Positions 53,037 to 61,358 of a stretch of DNA of 64,000 nucleotides are shown here, in pieces; the stretch's first letter is position 1, and each line of letters opens with the position of its first letter. The translations under genes and the position numbers were made by a program. Source of the DNA: Sphingobacterium haloxyli (GTDB lineage Bacteria > Bacteroidota > Bacteroidia > Sphingobacteriales > Sphingobacteriaceae); contig NZ_PVBQ01000011.1 in assembly GCF_002980525.1 (NCBI RefSeq), positions 62,001-126,000 of the forward strand, written 5' to 3'. The notes beneath the pieces were generated by a model. The model made no database searches, was not told the origin of the DNA, and saw only the letters and a list, made by a program, of their open reading frames with translations.

Positions 53037-54662
53037 TTACTTTTTTTTCCGGATATATTGATCTGCCTCTTCAATAGCGGCCTTCGCGTTCACAATTCCG
53101 CCAGATACACTAATTTCGTCCAAATAAACTTTTTTAGTAGATCCATCTACTTTTATCTTTACTTTTTCGTCTATCTTCGTTACAGATTTCAAGATAATGT
53201 CCTTCACCTCTTTGGCTGTGAGTTCGGGATAATAAGAACGTAATATCGATGCTAACCCCGACACCACTGGAGCAGCCATACTTGTTCCATTTTGTTCCTT
53301 ATACTCGGATTCGGGCATAGTGGAATTAATTTTGACACCGGGTGCAAAGACATCGACCGAACGATAACCAAAATTTGAAAACTCGGCCAACAAATCACCA
53401 TCTACACCAGATGATGTGGCTCCTACAGTAATCCAATTGGAAGCTTCCCCCAATATTGCATCGAGGCTATCTGTATAATATTTTGTCGGGTAGTTTTTGA
53501 CAATGTCAATATCTTTGGCGTCATTACCTGCCGCATGTATAAGGAGCACATCTTTTTCCTCTGCATATTTTATAGCCTCATCAACGGTTTTTTTATTAAA
53601 TACATACCCCTTTCCGAAACTCATATTAATTACCTTAGCGCCATTATCTACGGCATAACGTATGCCGTTTGCCACGTCTTTATCACGCTCATCTCCATCG
53701 GGAACTATGCGCACGCCCATAATCTGCACATTATCTGCTACCCCGTCTATTCCGATACCGTTATGGCGTTTAGCGCCAATAATACCTGCTACATGGGTGC
53801 CATGATCAGCATCAGGCCCCTTAATATCGGCGTTTCCGTAAAAACGTTCTTCTGCATCTTCATAGTTGTCTCCAACGATATGTCGTGAATCATAGTTTTT
53901 ATTTAAGTGATAGTCCACTTGCGCACGAAAGTATTTCACACCCTCCTCCAATTCTTTATAAAAATCTTGAAAGCTCTTGTCATCGCTAAGTTCTCTTTTT
54001 GCCATACGAACAGCCATCTTCTGACGGTCAGTTTCAGATTTGTATGCGTCAAGGTCTGCTTTTGTTATATCGTTAATGTCTTTGTCGATTTTTTTGATGG
54101 CAATATCAATTTCTTCTTTTAACCTGCTGTAGTTAAGATTTCCAAAGTTTGCTTGGTCGAGTTTGCTGGTATATTCGCTTATCATTTTTTGGTATGCTAC
54201 AAACTCCCGGCGTTCAGCTTCGCTAAGAGGGGTGGAGGGTAATACGGATATATATTTAGGTTCGTAAATGCGGATCAGCCTGGTAATTTCCAGGTTGTCG
54301 TATTGTACATTTTCGCCATTAACGTTTCCCATAAAGTTCCATCCATGTACGTCATCGGCATAGCCGTTGCCGTCATCATCTTCGCCATTTCCGGCAACTT
54401 CTCTAGGGTTTGTCCACATGACGTCTTTCAAATCTTCGTGCATATAGTCTATCCCGCCATCCAACACGCCCACGACGATAGGAATTGATTTTCTGCCTGT
54501 TAAAAGCTCGTATGCTTTTTCGGTGCTTATCCCGCGTACACCATCTATTTCATAATCAAGGTTGTACCAATTAGGAGGATTGGCGGCTTTCGATTGTGCA
54601 TTTCCCCATAATGGCAGTATGCTGATACCTAATAGAGCAATAAGTTTCAATGTTCTAGTCAT
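53037..54662 (-). CDS. Secreted subtilisin-like serine peptidase (S8) with an insertion
   Basis: The 541-residue protein has a signal peptide (about 1-22). The S8 triad is Asp68 in VGVLDGGIDYMHEDL, His290 in DHGTHVAGIIGA and Ser461 in NGTSMAAP, with Asn380 in HAAGND as the oxyanion residue. Asp and His are 222 residues apart, far more than in subtilisin; residues about 120-275 form a charged helical insertion. No clear propeptide or sorting domain was seen. It is divergent from the S9 peptidase. Confidence 0.88.
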   Translation of the reverse strand: MTRTLKLIALLGISILPLWGNAQSKAANPPNWYNLDYEIDGVRGISTEKAYELLTGRKSIPIVVGVLDGGIDYMHEDLKDVMWTNPREVAGNGEDDDGNGYADDVHGWNFMGNVNGENVQYDNLEITRLIRIYEPKYISVLPSTPLSEAERREFVAYQKMISEYTSKLDQANFGNLNYSRLKEEIDIAIKKIDKDINDITKADLDAYKSETDRQKMAVRMAKRELSDDKSFQDFYKELEEGVKYFRAQVDYHLNKNYDSRHIVGDNYEDAEERFYGNADIKGPDADHGTHVAGIIGAKRHNGIGIDGVADNVQIMGVRIVPDGDERDKDVANGIRYAVDNGAKVINMSFGKGYVFNKKTVDEAIKYAEEKDVLLIHAAGNDAKDIDIVKNYPTKYYTDSLDAILGEASNWITVGATSSGVDGDLLAEFSNFGYRSVDVFAPGVKINSTMPESEYKEQNGTSMAAPVVSGLASILRSYYPELTAKEVKDIILKSVTKIDEKVKIKVDGSTKKVYLDEISVSGGIVNAKAAIEEADQYIRKKK

Positions 54663-54774
54663 ATATTTCTATTTCGTCAAGAGACAAATATAACGTAACT
54701 CCCGGGTTGATGTTGTTAAAAAAACATAAATCACTATTCTTTTTACATTAACTTTATCGCTAAACTCGCTTACG

Positions 54775-56925
54775 ATGCATAAAAACTGGAACTATATGAT
54801 TATTATTGGGGCTATGGCAATATCCTGTTCTGATAACATGACAAAAAAGATGGCAACTTGGCCGGGTGTTACTCCCCCCGTTGCAGAGAAAAAGGTATAC
54901 GAGCGTACCATTCATGGCGACACGGTAGTGGACAACTACTATTGGATGAACGACTATTTTAAGAAAGGTCCAGATTCTGCTAAGGTGATTGCTTATCTGG
55001 AAGCGGAAAATAACTATACCGCAGCGATGATGAAAGACACTGAAAAGCTGCAGGAAAAGCTTTTTCACGAAATGAAGGGGCGGATAAAGGAGAAAGATGA
55101 GTCCGTTCCCTATTTTAAAAATGGCTACTATTATTACAGGCGTACAGAAGAAGGAAAACAATATTATAAATTCTGCCGGAAGAAGGGGAGTCTGGATGCT
55201 CCGGAAGAGATATTGCTCGATGTGGACGACATGGCAGAAGGATATGCCTATTATGCTGCGGGGGGCTTTTCGGTAAGCCCGGATAATAAGTTGCTGTCCT
55301 TCGGGGTGGATACTATATCTCGAAGAGAGTACACGATTTATGTGAAGAATCTCGAAACCGGCGCGTTATTGCCGGACAAGATTGATCGTACAACGGGTAG
55401 CGCTACTTGGGCAAACGATAATAAAACGTTGTTCTACACAGCCAAAAACCCGATTACCTTGCTGAGCGAGAAAATCCGTCGCTATACGTTGGGCTCGGGG
55501 ACGGCGGGAGACGTCGTCGTCTACGAGGAGAAAGATAATACGAACTATATTGGCGTAGGAAAATCTAAAAACGGAAAACATATCATGATCTATTCGGGTG
55601 GGACGCTATCGTCCGAAGTTCGCATATTGGATGCTGATCAACCGAATGATACCTTTAAGGTCTTCCAGCCTCGGATGAAAGAGGTTTTGTATTCCGTTAC
55701 GGCATTGGCAGACAAGTTTTTGATCTTGACCAATGACGGAGCAAAAAACTTCAAGGTGATGGAATGCCCGTTGGATAAGACGACCAAAGAACATTGGAAA
55801 GAATTTATCCCTCACCGAGATGATGTGCTCGTTTCCGATATTGATGAATTTAAAGGTTATATTGTGATTTCAGAACGTAAGAATGGCTTGACACAAATGG
55901 CGATACGATCTTTAAAGGACGGAACGCAGCATTATCTGAATTTCGGAGAGGCGGCCTATACCGTGTATCCAAGCACGAATGTCGAATATGATACCGATAT
56001 GGTACGTTATGGCTATACTTCGCTCGTGACCCCATCTTCGACATATGATTATAATATGAATACCAAAGAGAGAACCCTCAAGAAACAGCAGGAGGTTGTC
56101 GGTGGATATGATGCCGAGAACTATGTAACAGAACGCTTGTTTGCTATAGCAGCTGACGGCACCCAGATTCCTATCTCGCTAGTTTACAAAAAAGGCTTTT
56201 CTAAAAACGGGAAATCACCCTTATTGCTTTATGGATACGGCTCGTATGGGATGTCGATGGATCCTACTTTCAATTCGTCAAGACTAAGCCTTTTGGATCG
56301 TGGTTTTGCGTATGCTATTGCGCATATCCGTGGTGGAGAAGAGATGGGGCGTCAGTGGTATGACGATGGTAAAATGATGAACAAGAAAAATACGTTCACT
56401 GATTTTATCGATTGCGCCAAATATCTGATATCGGAAAAATTGACCAGTTCGGAGCATCTTTATGCGCAGGGCGGCAGTGCAGGCGGTTTGCTTATGGGGG
56501 CAGTTATCAATATGGCTCCTGCGTTATGGAACGGTATTATTGCACAGGTTCCTTTTGTGGATGTCGTCAATACGATGCTGGATGAGACTATCCCATTGAC
56601 AACTAATGAATATGATGAATGGGGAAATCCGAATGATAAAGCTGCATATGAATATATGAAATTGTACTCACCTTATGAGAATATTGAAGCCAAGGAGTAC
56701 CCGAACTTATTGGTTACCACTGGGCTTCATGATAGCCAAGTTCAATATTTCGAACCCGCAAAATGGGTAGCAAAGTTACGTGAAATAAAGAAAGGGGATC
56801 AGGTCATTTTGTTTAAAACAGACATGGAATATGGACACGGTGGCGCTTCGGGTCGGTTTGATTACTTGAAGGACGTCGCGCTGAATTATGCCTTTCTATT
56901 TAAACTAGAGGGGATTGAAGAATAA
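54775..56925 (+). CDS. ptrB: Oligopeptidase B-like S9 peptidase, lipoprotein
   Basis: The 716-residue protein has a lipoprotein-type signal (AISC at about 16-19). A seven-bladed propeller region (about 75-420) precedes the catalytic domain with Ser568 in GGSAGG, Asp653 in GLHDSQV and His688 in YGHGGASGR. The motif GEEMGRQWYDDGKMMNKKNT is typical of oligopeptidase B, which cuts after Arg or Lys in short peptides. A coding-like stretch continues in frame for 20 codons after the stop. Confidence 0.9.
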   Translation: MHKNWNYMIIIGAMAISCSDNMTKKMATWPGVTPPVAEKKVYERTIHGDTVVDNYYWMNDYFKKGPDSAKVIAYLEAENNYTAAMMKDTEKLQEKLFHEMKGRIKEKDESVPYFKNGYYYYRRTEEGKQYYKFCRKKGSLDAPEEILLDVDDMAEGYAYYAAGGFSVSPDNKLLSFGVDTISRREYTIYVKNLETGALLPDKIDRTTGSATWANDNKTLFYTAKNPITLLSEKIRRYTLGSGTAGDVVVYEEKDNTNYIGVGKSKNGKHIMIYSGGTLSSEVRILDADQPNDTFKVFQPRMKEVLYSVTALADKFLILTNDGAKNFKVMECPLDKTTKEHWKEFIPHRDDVLVSDIDEFKGYIVISERKNGLTQMAIRSLKDGTQHYLNFGEAAYTVYPSTNVEYDTDMVRYGYTSLVTPSSTYDYNMNTKERTLKKQQEVVGGYDAENYVTERLFAIAADGTQIPISLVYKKGFSKNGKSPLLLYGYGSYGMSMDPTFNSSRLSLLDRGFAYAIAHIRGGEEMGRQWYDDGKMMNKKNTFTDFIDCAKYLISEKLTSSEHLYAQGGSAGGLLMGAVINMAPALWNGIIAQVPFVDVVNTMLDETIPLTTNEYDEWGNPNDKAAYEYMKLYSPYENIEAKEYPNLLVTTGLHDSQVQYFEPAKWVAKLREIKKGDQVILFKTDMEYGHGGASGRFDYLKDVALNYAFLFKLEGIEE

Positions 56926-57082
56926 TATGGTCCAGAGAAAGAAGCATTAGGAGATCTTATGGGACAAATTGGTCCTCAGGCAAAATAAGAACTTTTGATA
57001 TCGATTATCCCGAATGCCAGGCACACCTTTAGACTCGTTATACATAGGTTATCCATTAAGTGTGAGTTTAAAGGGAAATTAG

Positions 57083-57119
57083 AGGGTATTGATAGGGATA
57101 ACATCTCTATTAATACCCT
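57083..57119. repeat. Long hairpin downstream of the S9 peptidase gene
   Basis: Arms 57083-57099 and 57103-57119 give 17 consecutive pairs (two G-T) around the loop AAC. No T-run follows, and it lies 157 bases after the peptidase stop. It is either a weak terminator or a small palindromic element. Confidence 0.6.
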
Positions 57120-57125
57120 ATTATA

Positions 57126-57150
57126 CCCCTACTAACCCCCTGTCCCGCCC
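57126..57150 (-). other. Potential G-quadruplex motif on the minus strand
   Basis: The plus strand has C4, C5, C3 and C3 tracts at 57126-57129, 57136-57140, 57144-57146 and 57148-57150. The minus strand thus reads G3-N1-G3-N3-G5-N6-G4, which satisfies the usual quadruplex rule with loops of 1, 3 and 6. Confidence 0.6.
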
Positions 57151-57421
57151 TATATACCGATAAGCAATATACAAGTAAATAACTCGAAGTATAACATCAA
57201 ATCCCTAAGCTGAGATTATTTTCCTTCAACTTCTGTTCTATTTCCACTGCGCTTTTTTTTTCAAAATTTTGCCACGTAGCCATATCCTAGACAATGCCTT
57301 CAAAAAGAATAATTTTTACGAAATTAATTTTGTCTATAAAAGTTTAGAATATTTGATTTTTAACAGACAATAATAAACGACATTTATCAATAAGTAAGTA
57401 ATTCTATCTTTAGACCGCACC

Positions 57422-57667
57422 TTACTTATTTAATGAATCCTGTTGATTTTCCCTTTCAATCTCTCGGGCATCAATTTGATGCTGTTTGTAATTTTCGATC
57501 GCTACCTTGCTGGCTTTTTGGGAAACAATGATGCCCACTATGGCAATGACCGTTACGATAGCGAGCCCCCAGGCATATTTCTTTTTATCCTGTTTGACTA
57601 ACCAGTACATGAGGAAGATATAAGGGACTGCAAAAAAGATATAGAATATAATACTTGGACCAACCAT
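57422..57667 (-). CDS. Small two-helix membrane protein
   Basis: The 81-residue protein has two hydrophobic helices (about 4-24 and 32-50) and a charged C-terminal tail (YKQHQIDAREIERENQQDSL). No family was recognised. A -7 box TACTTTTG on the minus strand (57699-57692) lies 24 bases before the ATG. It is monocistronic and divergent from the arginine leader. Confidence 0.65.
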   Translation of the reverse strand: MVGPSIIFYIFFAVPYIFLMYWLVKQDKKKYAWGLAIVTVIAIVGIIVSQKASKVAIENYKQHQIDAREIERENQQDSLNK

Positions 57668-57851
57668 CTTTCAAAGAATTTTAAACCTACACAAAAGTAG
57701 CTAAAAAAAGAGATATTTGTGTTGCGTTATTCTTTTAAACCTTTTATAGAAAAGCCGGTCTAATTAACAAATTGACGGCAAGATAATGCAATGCATATTT
57801 TTTTAATAAAAAAACTCAGTAGCTATTGCGTAAAAGAAAAAAAATATTTTC

Positions 57852-57859
57852 TACTTTTG
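57852..57859 (+). promoter_or_regulatory. -7 box of the arginine leader
   Basis: TACTTTTG matches TAnnTTTG. A TTG at 57826-57828 lies 23 bases upstream, rather far for a -33 box. Transcription would start near 57865, about 275 bases before the first arginine gene. Confidence 0.5.
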
Positions 57860-57885
57860 TCTTATTAAAAATAATAGATAGATAA

Positions 57886-58020
57886 ATGAATTGCTTAGGT
57901 ATACATACATTCATTCCTGAAAGGCTTCCGCAGAAGCTTATAAAGGATATATTGTATACTTTCAAAGGGTTCAATTGTCCTATATTACGGCTCCGACGAC
58001 CTATTCTGCCTCGAGCTTGA
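57886..58020 (+). CDS. Candidate arginine leader peptide
   Basis: This 44-codon frame starts MNCLGIHTFIPERLP and ends ILRLRRPILPRA. Four of its last ten codons are Arg (CGG, CGA, CGA, CGA), and AGG encodes Arg13. It lies directly downstream of a -7 box and 119 bases before the GNAT-argG-argC run. Its 3' end forms one arm of a hairpin (58004-58012 with 58025-58033). The frame has no homologue I recognise. A role in arginine attenuation is inferred from codon content and position. Confidence 0.5.
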   Translation: MNCLGIHTFIPERLPQKLIKDILYTFKGFNCPILRLRRPILPRA

Positions 58021-58033
58021 TTGGGGGGCAGGA
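58004..58033 (+). promoter_or_regulatory. Hairpin over the end of the leader frame
   Basis: TTCTGCCTC at 58004-58012 pairs with GGGGCAGGA at 58025-58033, nine pairs of which two are G-T, around a 12-base loop that contains the leader stop codon. A ribosome stalled on the Arg codons would cover its left arm. Confidence 0.45.
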
Positions 58034-58139
58034 CGACATCCATTATGAACAATCACTCGGCTCGGTGGTTTCTCAATCGTTAATTAACAGAGTTTTGTTG
58101 AGAACACATTATGTGTAATTTATTAGGTCGACATCTTCG

Positions 58140-58856
58140 ATGACACTTTCAGATTTTTCAATTATTCCCGCCACTTCTGCACACATAGGACACGCAGAAA
58201 CGATTTGTAACGAAATGTTTGAGTCCGCGAAAGCACGTGGAACAGGCATTGCTCGCCGTAAACCGGAATACGTCGTTCGCAAAATAGAGGAGGGCAAAGC
58301 GGTCATAGCCTTGCACAAAGATGGGCGCTGGGCGGGGTTTTGTTATATTGAAACTTGGGGCCACGGTGACTATGTCGCTAATTCTGGATTGATTGTGGCT
58401 CCGGATTTTAGAAAAGTAGGGTTGGCAAAAGCGATTAAAAAACGTGTCTTTGATCTATCGCGCGAAAAATATCCCAGAGCGAAAATATTTGGTCTAACGA
58501 CTGGACTGGCCGTTATGAAAATAAATTCGGATCTCGGTTATGAACCGGTAACCTATGGCGAGCTGACCCAAGATGAAGAATTTTGGAAAGGGTGCCAGTC
58601 CTGTGTGAATTTTGATATTTTGGTAAGCAAAGAACGTAAGAATTGTATGTGTACGGCGATGCTTTGGGACCCTATGGAGAAGGAACGCGAACTCAAGGAG
58701 AAAATTCAACGTCGTGCTGAAGCGAAAGAACGTTTAGATCGTATTGTGAAGAAGCAATCACTTTTGAAACGTATTGAGGCAAAATTGTGGAAATCGTCCA
58801 AGAAGATCGTTGCTGCGGTGTTCCCTGTCGGTACCGGTCTTGCAAAAAATATATAA
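58140..58856 (+). CDS. GNAT acyltransferase, probable acylglutamate synthase
   Basis: The 238-residue protein has a GNAT fold with acyl-CoA motif APDFRKVGLAKAI (RKVGLA at 91-96), preceded by ETWGHGDYVANSGLIV. A charged helical tail follows about residue 175. In Bacteroidetes such a gene opens the arginine operon and is thought to make N-acylglutamate, doing the job of ArgA; with a succinylornithine carbamoyltransferase, the succinyl form is expected. argG follows after 64 bases. Function is inferred mostly from context. Confidence 0.75.
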   Translation: MTLSDFSIIPATSAHIGHAETICNEMFESAKARGTGIARRKPEYVVRKIEEGKAVIALHKDGRWAGFCYIETWGHGDYVANSGLIVAPDFRKVGLAKAIKKRVFDLSREKYPRAKIFGLTTGLAVMKINSDLGYEPVTYGELTQDEEFWKGCQSCVNFDILVSKERKNCMCTAMLWDPMEKERELKEKIQRRAEAKERLDRIVKKQSLLKRIEAKLWKSSKKIVAAVFPVGTGLAKNI

Positions 58857-58920
58857 TTGCTATATTTGGCACTGTCGAGGTGAAGTGTAAAGCTTCGTTA
58901 CCTTAAAAAAATTTAATCTA

Positions 58921-60114
58921 ATGAAAAAAGTAGTATTAGCGTTTAGTGGAGGTTTAGATACGTCCTTCTGTTGTATCTATTTAACAAAGGATTTAGGACT
59001 GGAGGTACATTCTGTAGTGGTCAACACCGGAGGATTCTCGGAAGACGAATTGAAAGCTATAGAAGAGCGTGCCTATGCCTTAGGCGTAAAGTCTCATAGC
59101 ACGATTGATGAAACGCAAAACTACTATCGCGACACGATAAAATACCTTATTTTTGGAAATGTATTAAAAAATGCCACGTACCCACTTTCCGTATCGGCAG
59201 AGCGAGTGTGCCAAGCAACGGCAATTGCCAATTATGCCAAAAAAATAGGTGCGGCATGTGTAGCACATGGCTCTACCGGAGCTGGAAACGACCAAGTTCG
59301 TTTCGATATGATTTTCAATACCCTTATTCCGGGCGTGGAAATTATTACTCCTATCCGTGATCTTAAGCTATCCAGAGAAGAAGAAATAGCTTATCTGGCG
59401 ACACATGGAGTGGAAATCAACGCAGAAAAAGCAAAATATTCGATCAATAAAGGATTATGGGGAACGTCCGTCGGCGGAGCAGAAACCTTGACCTCGAATA
59501 AATATCTTCCGGAGGCGGCATGGCCTACTCCCGTGACTTCGTCAGAACCTCAAACCGTCACGATAGACTTCGTTAAAGGTGAACCTGTTGCATTGAATGG
59601 GGAGCATATCGGCGCCGTTGAGGTTATCCAGCAACTGCAAGACCTAGCACAACCGTATGGTATCGGACGCGATATACACGTGGGCGATACGATTATCGGA
59701 ATCAAAGGGCGTGTCGGTTTTGAGGCTGCTGGACCGCTTATTCTTATCAAGGCCCACCATACATTGGAAAAACATACGCTTACTAAGTGGCAGTTGTCCT
59801 GGAAAGATCAGATTTCTGCTTTTTATGGTAATTATATGCACGAAGGACAAATGCACGACCCCGTCATGCGGGATATCGAGGCGTTCCTTCGTTCCGCACA
59901 GGAAACAGTGACAGGACGCGTTATTATCGAATTACATCCTTATCGGTTTGTCGTTGTTGGAATCGAATCCGAACATGATTTGATGTCAACTAAATTTGGT
60001 AGCTACGGCGAAATGAATGAAGGATATACCGGCGATGATGTAAAAGGTTTTGCTAAGATATTCGGTAACCAAGCATTGATTTGGCACAAAGTTAATAGTG
60101 GAGGAGCGGAATGA
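58921..60114 (+). CDS. argG: Argininosuccinate synthase
   Basis: The 397-residue enzyme has the N-type ATP pyrophosphatase loop LAFSGGLDTSFC and the citrulline/aspartate motifs AHGSTGAGNDQVRFD and YSINKGLWGTSVGG. It joins citrulline and aspartate. It overlaps argC by 4 bases (ATGA). The partner argH is outside the window. Length and motifs are ordinary for the family. Confidence 0.95.
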   Translation: MKKVVLAFSGGLDTSFCCIYLTKDLGLEVHSVVVNTGGFSEDELKAIEERAYALGVKSHSTIDETQNYYRDTIKYLIFGNVLKNATYPLSVSAERVCQATAIANYAKKIGAACVAHGSTGAGNDQVRFDMIFNTLIPGVEIITPIRDLKLSREEEIAYLATHGVEINAEKAKYSINKGLWGTSVGGAETLTSNKYLPEAAWPTPVTSSEPQTVTIDFVKGEPVALNGEHIGAVEVIQQLQDLAQPYGIGRDIHVGDTIIGIKGRVGFEAAGPLILIKAHHTLEKHTLTKWQLSWKDQISAFYGNYMHEGQMHDPVMRDIEAFLRSAQETVTGRVIIELHPYRFVVVGIESEHDLMSTKFGSYGEMNEGYTGDDVKGFAKIFGNQALIWHKVNSGGAE

Positions 60115-61124
60115 TACGAGTAGGTATAGTAGGTTCTGCAGGATACACAGGAGGTGAGCTCCTCCGTGTGTTGACTTACCACCCTCACGTAGAGATTGTT
60201 TTCGCTAATTCGGCTTCAAATGCTGGGAATAAAATCTATACAGTTCACAATGATTTGTTTGGTGACACAGAGCTTGAATTTTCTTCCGATTTCCATTCCA
60301 ATATCGATGTGTTATTTCTATGTGTTGGACACGGTGATGCACGAAAGTTTCTGGATGCCAATCCGGTAGACCCCGCTGTAAAAATTATCGATCTATCGCA
60401 AGACTATCGGTTGAAAGCGAATACGGCTTATGAAGATGGATATTTTGTTTACGGTCTTCCCGAACTCAACAGGGAAGCGATTAAATCGGCAAAATATATC
60501 GCCAATCCGGGATGCTTTGCTACCAATATACAGCTGGCATTGCTTCCTTTAGCCGCTAAAGGGTTGTTACCAGAGCAGATTCATATCAACGCCACAACAG
60601 GTTCCACTGGAGCCGGGCAAAAACCTTCAGCTACTTCCCATTTCTCTTGGCGTAGTGGAAACCTCTCTGCTTACAAATCGTTCGAACATCAACATCTCCA
60701 AGAGGTGTCCGAATCGTTGAGCCAGCTCCAACCGGATTTTCTGCCAGAATCTGAGCAATCCTTACTTGAACGGGCTATGCAGCGGATCAATATGATCCCA
60801 CAGCGTGGGGCATTTCCACGAGGGATTTTTTCAGCTATATACGTGACTTCGGAATTGACCGAAGAAGAGGTCTATTCCCTTTATGAGAATTACTATGCAA
60901 GCCATCCTTTTACATGGGTAAGTAAAGCAAATATTGATTTGAAACAGGTCGTGAACACCAATAAAAGCATTATGCATCTAGAAAAACACGGTAAACAACT
61001 GCTGATTTTAAATGCGACCGACAACTTGTTGAAGGGTGCATCAGGCCAGGCAGTCCAGAATATGAATTTGATGTTCGGCTTGGATGAAAGAGTAGGGCTT
61101 AATTTAAAACCTACAGGATTTTAG
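60111..61124 (+). CDS. argC: N-acyl-gamma-glutamyl-phosphate reductase
   Basis: The 337-residue enzyme has the N-terminal NADP motif GSAGYTGGELLRVL and the catalytic cysteine in NPGCFATNIQLALLPL. It also has the His region PQRGAFPRGIF and a C-terminal NLLKGASGQAVQNMNLM. It reduces acylglutamyl phosphate to the semialdehyde, the substrate of ArgD encoded 37 kb away. It ends the second arginine block and is followed by a bidirectional terminator. Confidence 0.95.
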   Translation: MIRVGIVGSAGYTGGELLRVLTYHPHVEIVFANSASNAGNKIYTVHNDLFGDTELEFSSDFHSNIDVLFLCVGHGDARKFLDANPVDPAVKIIDLSQDYRLKANTAYEDGYFVYGLPELNREAIKSAKYIANPGCFATNIQLALLPLAAKGLLPEQIHINATTGSTGAGQKPSATSHFSWRSGNLSAYKSFEHQHLQEVSESLSQLQPDFLPESEQSLLERAMQRINMIPQRGAFPRGIFSAIYVTSELTEEEVYSLYENYYASHPFTWVSKANIDLKQVVNTNKSIMHLEKHGKQLLILNATDNLLKGASGQAVQNMNLMFGLDERVGLNLKPTGF

Positions 61125-61303
61125 TTTTTCTAGAAGATTTGAAATTACCCTTCGGTAGCTTGGACTTTTCTATCTCGGAATGGACACCTATAGCCAGTGC
61201 ACTCACTCTTTTCGAGTTATTCCTTATTACTTTTTTGTACGTCCTTACATCAAAGAGGCATGCGTCCCGGCGTATACGCACGGTCTTCTTTTGGTATACA
61301 AAT

Positions 61304-61344
61304 AAAAAAGTAAAGGCAGACGTCCAGTCTGCCCTTACTTTTTT
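61304..61344. terminator. Bidirectional terminator between argC and a lipoprotein gene
   Basis: AAAAAAGTAA and GGCAGAC (61304-61321) pair with GTCTGCC and TTACTTTTTT (61327-61344), with one mismatch, around a 5-base loop. Confidence 0.9.
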
Positions 61345-61358
61345 ACCAATTTTAATCC

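Larger units (their letters stand above)
56926..57421. other. 496-base gene-free region with hairpin and G-quadruplex motif
   Basis: It begins with a 20-codon open stretch in frame with the upstream peptidase (56926-56988). It then contains a 17-pair hairpin (57083-57119), a run of C-tracts (57126-57150) and AT-rich DNA. An inverted repeat AATAAGTAAG/CTTACTTATT (57389-57398 and 57421-57430) overlaps the end of the next gene. No gene was supported here. Confidence 0.7.
57668..58139. other. 472-base region holding the arginine leader
   Basis: The left third carries the promoter of the small membrane protein (minus strand). The right part is a transcribed leader: a -7 box at 57852-57859, a 44-codon frame at 57886-58020 and a hairpin at 58004-58033. 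A TTCTCAA/TTGAGAA stem lies at 58070-58104 and TAGGTCG at 58124-58130, just before the GNAT start. Confidence 0.6.

Noticed and set aside
58070..58104. TTCTCAA/TTGAGAA stem as an intrinsic terminator of the arginine leader
   Set aside because: The stem has only seven pairs, a 21-base loop and no T-run after it, so it was kept only as a possible part of leader folding.
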